From the NCBI GenBank assembly GCA_025355115.1, contig JANXLO010000304.1:1-5904 (forward strand): a stretch of 5,904 bases of DNA, given 5' to 3'. Positions 1-5,299 of the stretch are shown here, piece by piece. How positions within the stretch are numbered: position 1 is the stretch's first letter; each line of letters begins with the position of its first letter. The notes under the pieces were generated by a model. It saw nothing but the letters and a program-made list of their open reading frames with translations. It did not search any database and was not told the origin of the DNA. Source of the DNA: Chthonomonadaceae bacterium (GTDB lineage Bacteria; Armatimonadota; Chthonomonadetes; Chthonomonadales; Chthonomonadaceae). Both the position numbers and the translations under genes were made by a program.

Positions 1-119
1 TTTCTCGCCTGCTCCCTCGCCTGAGCGAAGACGGGGAAGAGGATGGCGGCGAGAATGGCGATGATGGCGATGACGACGAGCAGTTCGATGAGGGTGAAGC
101 CCCTCTTGGTGGGTGGCAT
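1..119 (-). CDS. Prepilin-type N-terminal cleavage/methylation domain protein (partial, N terminus only)
   Basis: Only the first 39 codons are visible; the gene runs off the left edge. The translation begins [18 protein letters not shown], the class III signal of type IV pilins and type II secretion pseudopilins: a short basic leader, Gly7 before the cut, Phe8 as the new N terminus and Glu at mature position 5 (Glu12). A hydrophobic helix follows, then [12 protein letters not shown]. In the family, a prepilin peptidase cuts after the Gly and methylates the Phe, and the helix anchors the subunit in the inner membrane before assembly. The 'FPVFAQARE' ending is typical of the many pseudopilin-like (DUF1559/SBP_bac_10-type) proteins of Armatimonadota and Planctomycetota; this is family knowledge. 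The ATG at 117-119 has AGGAG at 130-134 on the minus strand with a 10-nt spacer. The C-terminal domain is unseen, so major pilin, minor pseudopilin and large surface protein cannot be told apart. Confidence 0.9.
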   Translation of the reverse strand, partial: MPPTKRGFTLIELLVVIAIIAILAAILFPVFAQAREQAR

Positions 120-688
120 CTGGATGGTTCTCCTGGTCTCAACGTGAGACGGTCGACGGTCGAGTGAAATTCCTGCCTCTGGAATGTGGGTCAATTTGCA
201 GCTGGTCGAAAAGTTGATGCCCTTGCCGCTTAATCCAGTTTGCGGAACGCCAATGGATTCCGCCGAGCATCCAACGAAACAAAATTGCGAGTCTATGGCG
301 GTCAATTCAAAAGCATAGCCAGGGAAAGTGACCGCATGAGTTAGTATAGAGGCACCGGCAGGCGTTTGGCGTCTGCCATTCGACAGATTTTGTTTCGCGA
401 CAGAGTCTAATTGGACTCATAGGAGCGGGCAGGTAGATGCTCTACAGAAGCCTGGCCGATTGCTGACTCCTCAATCGAATGACCGGAAAGTTAGGATAAG
501 ATAAACATCAGAGAGGCGAACGGACGGAACATTCGGCCGTCGTTTACGATCCTATAGAGAAGACAGGCAGACGGCGATAAAGCCATTAATCAGCCAAAAT
601 GAGCCGCGCGATTGAAGCGGTTGTGTGCGACATGGTTGGACCACGATCAGTATTCTATGTCAAGGTATGTTTCCAGGAAGTTCCTATT
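120..688. other. Long non-coding stretch between the divergent prepilin and kinase genes
   Basis: I see no convincing gene in these 569 bases. They must hold the promoters of the minus-strand prepilin gene and the plus-strand kinase. For the prepilin, a TTGACC box on the minus strand (189-194) is a fair -35, but the -10 partner 17 nt away (166-171) is poor. For the kinase, AT-rich TAGGATAAGAT near 493-502 could be part of a promoter, but it has no good -35. Short inverted repeats occur at 136-150 (GTCTCA-ACG-TGAGAC) and 403-418 (GAGTCT-AATT-GGACTC, one G-T pair). Either could be an operator or chance. The reading frame of the kinase stays open upstream to 599, but those 30 codons do not look like a protein domain. 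Confidence 0.5.
136..150. promoter_or_regulatory. Inverted repeat in the prepilin 5' leader, possible operator
   Basis: GTCTCA and TGAGAC flank ACG, giving 6-bp arms with a 3-bp gap. The repeat lies 17 bases before the prepilin ATG and directly next to its SD at 130-134. It could be a protein-binding site or a small leader hairpin that affects ribosome access. Repeats of this size also arise by chance. Confidence 0.25.
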
Positions 689-2056
689 ATGAACGACGGC
701 CCTATTGGCTTACTTTTTGACCATAGTCTGGCCGTCATCGTCACCGCTGACGAAGACGGCAGATTCATTGAAGCAAGTCAGGCTGCCTGCGAGATGTTCG
801 GCTACTCTCAGGAGCAGATGCTCCTCAAGCGGATCGGCTCTTTTGTGATCCCAGGCGCTGAAGGATCTTCGGAAGAGCATGAGGGCTACTCCCCGAATGA
901 GCAAGATGCGGGGGAGTTTAGATTCGTTCGTCCGGATAGAGAGATGCGCGTTGTCTCCTACTCAGCTTGTCCTCTTGCTGCCGGACAGCATCTCAGCATC
1001 CTCCGCGACATCACCGAGCGCAAGCATTCCGAGGAGGCGCTTCGGGACAGCGAAGCGCGCTTCCATGGACTGGCAGACAATATTGCGCAGCTCGCTTGGA
1101 TCGCCGATGGCTCGGGCTGGATTTTCTGGTACAATCGGCGGTGGTTCGATTATACAGGAACTGTTCTGGCGGATATGCAGGGATGGGGATGGGATAAGGT
1201 GCATCATCCCGATCACATCGAACGCGTCATCGAGAAGTTTACGCATCATCTGCAGACAGGTGAGCCCTGGGAGGATACTTTCCCACTGCGCGCCGCAGAG
1301 GGTCATTATCGCTGGTTCCTCTCCCGTGCCGCTCCGGTGCGGAACGAGGCCAGCGAGATCACCTTTTGGTTCGGCACGAACACGGATGTGACGGAGCAGT
1401 GTGAGGCGGAGGAGGAGCTGAGAGAGCGACAGACGGAGATCGAATGCCTGAACAAGCGTCTCCGTCGCGCCATGACAGAGACTCATCATCGGGTGAAGAA
1501 CGATCTGCAGGTCATCTCCGCCATCATTGAGATGGAGGCGACGAACGGCGAACCCACTGAACCCAACCAGCGCCTCACAAGGCATGTGCAGGCTCTTGCC
1601 ATGATACACGACCTTTTGACGGCACAGTCCAAGTCAGACGATCCAGACACTTCCCGCGTCAGCGTGCAGACCGTGCTGGAACGGCTCGTATTCATGCTGA
1701 ATCAATCCGTCGGCGATCGGCGCATTCAGGCACACATAGAGGAAGTGTACGTCACCGTGGAGAAGTCGGCCTCGCTCGCTTTGCTTGTGAACGAATGCGT
1801 CAGCAATGCCCTCAAGCATGGATCTGGAGACATCGACATTGTACTCCGTACTTACGAAGAGGGAGCACGTGCGCGACTGGAAGTGCGTGACAACGGGAGC
1901 GGGTTCCCGCCGGGCTTCAATGCGGTCCGATCCGCGCATACGGGCCTCGAACTCATAGACGTCACCGCTCGGTGGGATTTGCGGGGAGATGTCTCCTACG
2001 AGAACCGTCCCGTCGGCGGCGCATGTGTCATCATAACGTTTCCCCTGTCCGCTTAA
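689..2056 (+). CDS. PAS-PAS sensor histidine kinase, HisKA_2 family, cytoplasmic and orphan
   Basis: A 455-residue kinase that autophosphorylates a histidine and passes the phosphate to a response regulator. Domain order: PAS 1 (about residues 8-110, ending 'RDITERK'), PAS 2 of the PAS_3 type (about 123-237, rich in Trp, ending 'NTDVTEQ'), a charged probable coiled coil (239-262), and a HisKA_2 dimerisation helix with HHRVKNDLQ, where His267 is the likely phospho-acceptor. The HATPase domain follows, with N box NECVSNALKH (368-377), G1 box DNGSGFP (401-407) and a G2-like GLEL (419-422). There is no membrane helix or signal peptide, so it should sense an intracellular signal or ligand; no haem or flavin ligand can be assigned. 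The start is ATG 689, with AGGAAG at 675-680 and an 8-nt spacer. The in-frame ATG at 599 has no SD and would add 30 residues unlike any domain. No response regulator adjoins it, so the partner must be encoded elsewhere. HisKA_2 kinases often pair with stand-alone regulators, including PhyR-type or output-domain regulators. Confidence 0.93.
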   Translation: MNDGPIGLLFDHSLAVIVTADEDGRFIEASQAACEMFGYSQEQMLLKRIGSFVIPGAEGSSEEHEGYSPNEQDAGEFRFVRPDREMRVVSYSACPLAAGQHLSILRDITERKHSEEALRDSEARFHGLADNIAQLAWIADGSGWIFWYNRRWFDYTGTVLADMQGWGWDKVHHPDHIERVIEKFTHHLQTGEPWEDTFPLRAAEGHYRWFLSRAAPVRNEASEITFWFGTNTDVTEQCEAEEELRERQTEIECLNKRLRRAMTETHHRVKNDLQVISAIIEMEATNGEPTEPNQRLTRHVQALAMIHDLLTAQSKSDDPDTSRVSVQTVLERLVFMLNQSVGDRRIQAHIEEVYVTVEKSASLALLVNECVSNALKHGSGDIDIVLRTYEEGARARLEVRDNGSGFPPGFNAVRSAHTGLELIDVTARWDLRGDVSYENRPVGGACVIITFPLSA

Positions 2057-2062
2057 GGCGTC

Positions 2063-2080
2063 GAGCGTGAGGAGCGTGAG
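2063..2080. repeat. 9-bp perfect tandem duplication just after the kinase stop
   Basis: GAGCGTGAG occurs twice head to tail, 7 bases after the kinase TAA. It looks like a replication-slippage duplication. No function is suggested. Confidence 0.6.
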
Positions 2081-2098
2081 GCCAGCACCCATTTAGGG

Positions 2099-2133
2099 CT
2101 AAAAACATTTTAGTGCTGCTATGCAGACAGCAC
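2099..2133 (-). terminator. Candidate intrinsic terminator, minus strand
   Basis: On the minus strand, GTGCTG and CAGCAC (2128-2133 and 2113-2118) form a 6-bp stem with a 9-nt loop. A TAAAATGTTTTTAG tract (2112-2099) follows it. It lies between two convergent transcription units, the kinase (+) and the methyltransferase remnant (-), where a terminator is expected. The stem is short and the T-run starts about 7 nt after it, so efficiency is doubtful. On the plus strand no T-run follows. Confidence 0.4.
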
Positions 2134-2180
2134 ATTCTCTGTAGGTGCATCCCTGCTTTTCCGATCAGCGGAGCCCCCTC

Positions 2181-2429
2181 TTACGGCGCGATAACTTCAG
2201 GCTTACGAATATGCAGAAATAGGTTGACGCCCTCCGCCTCTTCCCCAATGCGGATATGACCTGGATCGATATCGCAGTGCATCGCGAGGGCAGTCAATTG
2301 CTCGCTGCTACGATGCTGCAAAATCCACTCCCCAACGACCTCCATGTAACTCTGCGTTCCATTTTGATCCGAGAAGTTGCCAATGACAAGCTCCCCTCCA
2401 GAGGCTACCATCATCGGGTCATGCTGTGC
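2181..2429 (-). pseudogene. C-terminal remnant of a class I SAM-dependent methyltransferase
   Basis: An open frame of 82 codons, bounded upstream by an in-frame TGA at 2430-2432 and ending in TAA at 2181. The translation contains GGELVIGNFSDQN, then SYMEVVGEW, then EEAEGVNLFLHIRKP. This is the pattern I know from the last third of class I methyltransferases annotated as 'extracellular factor 3-hydroxypalmitic acid methyl ester biosynthesis' (PhcB-like): the 'GG.L.IGNF' strand, a 'YME...W' helix and a final 'GVNLFL' strand. The SAM-binding glycine motif and everything before it are missing; family members are several hundred residues long. The in-frame ATG codons at 2409-2414 have no SD. I read this as a gene fragment that is not functional. 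The family call rests on remembered motifs. A small intact protein is the less likely alternative. Confidence 0.5.
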
Positions 2430-2618
2430 TCAATGGCATCGGGGCAGAGGTTCATTGCTCATCCTCGCATCTCCTGAGCAGCGCGCTTGCCTAAAGAGGG
2501 GATCGACGCGATGCTCGCCACCCTCGCCCTCGACGACGGCATCGGCGGTGAAGGCATGGAGCAACGCAGCAGTTTCCTCTCCATTCGAGGGTTCTACAGA
2601 CGGCAATTTTGTTGACAT
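2430..2618 (-). pseudogene. Truncated NTF2/SnoaL-like N terminus with an intact start
   Basis: The ATG at 2616-2618 has AAGGAG at 2624-2629 with a 5-nt spacer, so initiation signals survive. The 62-residue product begins MSTKLPSVEPSNGEETAALL and continues HAFTADAVVEGEGGEHRV. This resembles the start of SnoaL-like NTF2-fold proteins ('..LP..I..Y....N..D..AL...F..DAVV.DEG..HRG..AI'), but the first helix is shortened. After about residue 37 the similarity stops, and a TGA ends the frame. NTF2-fold proteins need about 120-140 residues for their cone-shaped pocket, so this product would not fold as one. All three minus-strand frames have stops between about 2430 and 2460. The frame itself continues past the TGA into the methyltransferase remnant, as if a deletion had joined two broken genes. 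The GTG two codons earlier is a less likely start. Confidence 0.45.
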
Positions 2619-2638
2619 CGTCACTCCTTCATCGCTGA

Positions 2639-2773
2639 TTATGACCGACGGATTTCATCCGCAAGATCCAGCAGGAAATAGGTCAGGCCAGCCCACTGGC
2701 GACAGACCTGCTCGATAGGCTTCCCCCACTGCTCCACTGTCTGCTGTGCCGCCCGGCCGCTCCGATCCGTCAC
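2639..2773 (-). CDS. Possible small protein of 44 residues, or the C-terminal tail of a lost gene
   Basis: A minus-strand frame opens at GTG 2771-2773, immediately after an in-frame TGA, and ends in TAA at 2639. The product contains QQTVEQWGKPIEQVCRQW and then AGLTYFLLDLADEIRRS, a plausible amphipathic helix with three Trp/Tyr residues and a charged end. Third codon positions are mostly G or C, as in the real genes nearby. There is no SD before the GTG; the hairpin at 2779-2808 sits there instead. The stop lies 20 nt before the ATG of the NTF2-like remnant, a spacing typical of an operon. I do not recognise a family. It may be a true microprotein, the last exported piece of a degraded gene, or chance. 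Confidence 0.3.
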   Translation of the reverse strand: MTDRSGRAAQQTVEQWGKPIEQVCRQWAGLTYFLLDLADEIRRS

Positions 2774-2778
2774 TCAGC

Positions 2779-2808
2779 CGAAACAGCCCCGTTGTCGAGG
2801 CTGTTTCG
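2779..2808 (-). terminator. Hairpin downstream of the dienelactone hydrolase gene
   Basis: CGAAACAGCC (2779-2788) and GGCTGTTTCG (2799-2808) form a perfect 10-bp stem around a 10-nt loop. On the minus strand it lies 45 nt after the hydrolase stop, where an intrinsic terminator would sit. No U-run follows, so it may work as a mRNA 3'-end stabiliser or a weak terminator. Confidence 0.5.
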
Positions 2809-2853
2809 CTCTCGCTCGTCCGTGCTGTCTCTTGCCAGCAGCGGCTGCGCAAT

Positions 2854-3774
2854 TCAGGCTGACGTGGATTTCGGCTGCTTCTCCTTGAGGTTTTTGGCGA
2901 AGAAGGCCAGAGTGCGCTTCCAGGCGAGCTTGGCGCTCGACTCATCGTAGCGAGGCGTGGTGTCGTTGTGGAACCCGTGGTTCGCGCCTTCGTAGATGTA
3001 GGCTTCGTACTTGACGTGGTTGGCCTTCAGAGCCTCCTCGAAGGCGGGCCAGCCGGCATCTATTCGGGTGTCGAGCCCGGCGTACTGCAGAAGCAGAGGA
3101 GCCTTGATCTTGGCGGTGTCCTCAGCGTTAGGCTGTGAGCCGTAGAAGGGAACACCTGCTGCCAGGTCTGCGCCGAGCCGAACTGCTAGCATGTTGACTA
3201 TCCCGCCGCCAAAGCAGAAGCCGACCGCTCCGATTTTGCCGGTGCAGTCGGGACGCGCCTTGAGCCATTTCGCCGCCGCTATGAAGTCCTCGGACATCTT
3301 TGCCTTATCCACAGTCTGGAAGAGCGCGCCGCCCTTTTCGTCATCTCCGGGATAACCGCCGACAGAGGTGAGCCCGTCCGGCGCGAACGCCATGTAGCCC
3401 TCTGTCCCAAGCCGCCGCGCCACGTCCTCGATGTAGGGATTTAGCCCCCGGTTCTCGTGGATTACGAGCACTCCCGGATGCTTTTGCTTCGGCTTCGACG
3501 TAGGATGAACGAGATAGCCTTTGATCTCCGTATTGCCTTTCGGCGACGGAACGGTGACGACTTCCGTCCTGATGCGGGCGTCGTCCTTGGGAACCTGCTG
3601 CGCCCAGGCGTAGTTCGGGCGCAGGCTCTCCCAAATCGCCATGGCGGTCATGCCGCCGATGGCAAACTTCTGCGCGCCAGCCAGGAATTCGCGCCGGTCG
3701 ATGCCTCCATGCACGTAGGTGTCGAAAAGGTTGAGAAGCTCCTGCGGATACTGATCTGCGGTTTTGCGTTCCAT
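2854..3774 (-). CDS. Tat-exported dienelactone hydrolase family protein (YghX-like)
   Basis: A complete 306-residue alpha/beta hydrolase. The N-terminal region (1-60) begins TADQYPQELLNLFD, carries a twin-arginine motif DRREFL (Arg27-Arg28), a hydrophobic stretch (about 36-47) and a likely signal-peptidase site near Ala58 in NYAWAQQ, so the folded enzyme is probably sent out by the Tat system. The hydrolase domain (about 68-296) has HENRGLNPYIEDVARR (106-121), the nucleophile elbow GFCFGGG with Cys187, Asp235 in GLDTRIDAGWP and His266 in ANHGFHND. Together these give the Cys-Asp-His triad of the DLH family, with Glu107 as the helper acid. Close relatives share the PSPKG and DTTPRYD motifs of E. 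coli YghX. Members hydrolyse dienelactones or other esters and lactones; the substrate here is unknown. ATG 3772-3774 has AGGGAG at 3784-3789 with a 9-nt spacer. The gene stands alone and diverges from the propeller gene. Confidence 0.93.
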   Translation of the reverse strand: MERKTADQYPQELLNLFDTYVHGGIDRREFLAGAQKFAIGGMTAMAIWESLRPNYAWAQQVPKDDARIRTEVVTVPSPKGNTEIKGYLVHPTSKPKQKHPGVLVIHENRGLNPYIEDVARRLGTEGYMAFAPDGLTSVGGYPGDDEKGGALFQTVDKAKMSEDFIAAAKWLKARPDCTGKIGAVGFCFGGGIVNMLAVRLGADLAAGVPFYGSQPNAEDTAKIKAPLLLQYAGLDTRIDAGWPAFEEALKANHVKYEAYIYEGANHGFHNDTTPRYDESSAKLAWKRTLAFFAKNLKEKQPKSTSA

Positions 3775-3990
3775 ATTCCCTATCTCCCTGAAGTCTGTAT
3801 TTGTCCCACGTAATCAGCCCATGCCAGCGATAAGCCTGTCATCCAGCATGAGGTATAGAGTACATAGTACCCGAAGTCGCAAGCGCGAATGACCCGGCAG
3901 CGGTTTATGATTTCACAATGTATTTTTCCCATCGTCTTGCTCCTCCTCCTATGTGTTCCACGAAGTGTTTGGCTAGAGGAGTACAACACG
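3775..3990. promoter_or_regulatory. Divergent intergenic region with promoters for hydrolase and propeller genes
   Basis: These 216 bases separate the minus-strand hydrolase from the plus-strand secreted protein, so both promoters must lie here. A weak minus-strand candidate is TTGCGA (3877-3882) with TATACC (3852-3857), but the spacer is 19 nt. The stretch 3852-3870 is AT-rich and contains GTAC twice. An ATG-started reading frame from 3889 covers the right half, but lacks an SD and is judged non-coding up to 3990. Confidence 0.45.
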
Positions 3991-5121
3991 TTGAAGAAAT
4001 CACTGCATTCGCTTTCACTGCTTGCCTGTGCGCTGGTCGCTCTACAGGCATCCCGACCTGCAGCCGCACAGACAGTCTATAGGGCAGTCGATCTCGGCCC
4101 GGTCGGCTACAACGCGTCGGCCAACGGCATCGATGCCGGACACGCTGTCGGCTCCGTCTTCCTGACCGACGCCTCTCAGTATCGCGCCGCCCTCTGGCCG
4201 ACTGCAGGCGCAACGCCGATCGATCTGCATCCGTCCGCCCTTTTGGACTACCCGTCGCTGAATGCGACCGGTCGCTCTACTGCCCTTGGCACATGGGGGA
4301 ACATTCAGATAGGCTACGGTAGCGGCGTTCCGACCAATCAGAGAAATCGCGCCCTGAAGTGGCTGGGAACGCTGGACAGCGTCACCCTGCTTCAAACACC
4401 GTTCGACACCAACGAGTCCGGTGCGCTGGGCATCGGAAACGGTGACGGGCAGATCGTAGGATATGGCGTGACGGTTCAGTTTGTCAGCGGGCGCGGGACT
4501 GTACGGCGCTTCGATGGCCCGACCCACGCGATGCTCTGGCTGCCTAATTCCACCGTCGCCATAGATCTCCACAATGGAGCTGAAGCGACTGTGGCGGTGG
4601 CCGCAGGCGGTGGCGAACAGGTAGGCTACGGGGGCAAAAGCGGCTTTGGCACCTCTCTTTCCGAAACGAAGGCGATGCTCTGGACTGGCAGTCCCAGCGG
4701 GTTCGTATGGCTGCATCCTCAGAATGGCTTCGTCGCCTCACAGGCGGTAGCAACCGATGGCACTCAGGAAGTGGGCAATGGCGTCGTGGCCTCCAAGGTG
4801 CGACTTGCGCCGAGCGTGACTCATGCGCTGCTCTGGTTCCACACAGCCGTCAGCGTCGTCGATCTGCATCCTGCAGGCTTCGACCAGTCGTACGCCACCG
4901 GGGTTTCGGAACTCAAGCAGGTAGGGTACGGCACCCTCGCGGGGAACCCACACGCTCTCGTATGGTCGGGAACGGCAGGCAGCGCAATCGACCTGAACCA
5001 GTTTCTCCCAACAGGGTTCGCAGCTTCACAGGCCACAGGCATGGATACTGGGGGCACGATCACAGGCTTTGCCTTCGACGGAGCGCATCGTCATGCGATC
5101 CTCTGGATTCCCGTCATCTGA
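3991..5121 (+). CDS. Secreted seven-repeat protein, probable beta-propeller (HAF-repeat-like)
   Basis: A 376-residue protein read from TTG 3991, with AGAGGAG at 3975-3981 and a 9-nt spacer. This start gives a textbook Sec signal peptide: Lys2-Lys3, a hydrophobic core and a cut after Ala26 in PAAA-QTV. The upstream ATG at 3889 has no SD and would put 34 extra residues, with a second hydrophobic run, before this signal. The mature part consists of seven degenerate repeats, each centred on an 'A-x-L-W' strand: Trp69, 124, 183, 231, 282, 325 and 372, spaced 43-59 residues apart. Repeats also share 'VDLHP.GF..S.A.G' and 'QVGYG'. The pattern resembles HAF-family extracellular repeats. The protein ends right after the seventh Trp strand, and the mature N terminus supplies the missing 'VDLG' strand, as in a closed seven-bladed propeller. 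There is no anchor, sorting signal or obvious catalytic residue. The role is unknown, perhaps binding at or outside the cell surface. Confidence 0.82.
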   Translation: MKKSLHSLSLLACALVALQASRPAAAQTVYRAVDLGPVGYNASANGIDAGHAVGSVFLTDASQYRAALWPTAGATPIDLHPSALLDYPSLNATGRSTALGTWGNIQIGYGSGVPTNQRNRALKWLGTLDSVTLLQTPFDTNESGALGIGNGDGQIVGYGVTVQFVSGRGTVRRFDGPTHAMLWLPNSTVAIDLHNGAEATVAVAAGGGEQVGYGGKSGFGTSLSETKAMLWTGSPSGFVWLHPQNGFVASQAVATDGTQEVGNGVVASKVRLAPSVTHALLWFHTAVSVVDLHPAGFDQSYATGVSELKQVGYGTLAGNPHALVWSGTAGSAIDLNQFLPTGFAASQATGMDTGGTITGFAFDGAHRHAILWIPVI

Positions 5122-5151
5122 GGCGGTCGAGCATGTCTTGCATCGATCAGA

Positions 5152-5181
5152 AGCCGCCGAATGGAATTCCATTCGGCGGCT
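5152..5181. terminator. Perfect 30-nt palindrome, probable bidirectional terminator
   Basis: AGCCGCCGAATGG and its exact complement CCATTCGGCGGCT face each other around AATT, giving a 13-bp GC-rich stem with a 4-nt loop. It starts 31 bases after the stop of the plus-strand propeller gene and lies downstream of the convergent minus-strand glycosidase (stop at 5300). A TTTTT run occurs on the plus strand only about 20 bases further on, so it is not a classic U-tailed terminator. Its position between convergent genes and its symmetry make two-way termination or 3'-end protection the best reading. Confidence 0.65.
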
Positions 5182-5299
5182 GCAGCATTTGCGCCGGTCG
5201 TTTTTGTGAAGGGATTATCGGAAAGCACTTTGGCAACGGCAGAGAGAGAGGCAATTGTTGTTACAAGGCAGGAAGGAAATTTGTTTGCTCGCATCCGGC

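Noticed and set aside
340..372. TATACT on the minus strand (343-348) as a prepilin promoter
   Set aside because: There is no -35 at a proper distance, and it lies more than 200 bases before the gene.
962..1609. 215-codon minus-strand open frame inside the kinase
   Set aside because: It lies fully opposite the well-supported PAS-HisKA_2 gene, has no SD or recognisable domain, and is a byproduct of GC-rich codon use.
2377..2718. 113-codon plus-strand frame opposite the decayed region
   Set aside because: Its product is Ser/Pro-rich with no family resemblance, while the minus strand carries recognisable protein remnants and an SD.
2655..2945. 96-codon minus-strand frame across the 3' end of the hydrolase
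   Set aside because: It is an alternate frame of the hydrolase running through the hairpin at 2779-2808. The hydrolase has clear catalytic motifs in the other frame.
4042..4716. 224-codon minus-strand open frame inside the propeller gene
   Set aside because: It overlaps the repeat protein with its signal peptide and repeats. Its own translation is low in structure and rich in Arg and Gly, as shadow frames are.
5091..5294. 67-codon minus-strand frame between the glycosidase and the propeller gene
   Set aside because: It reads through the 30-nt palindrome and into the propeller gene, and has no SD.
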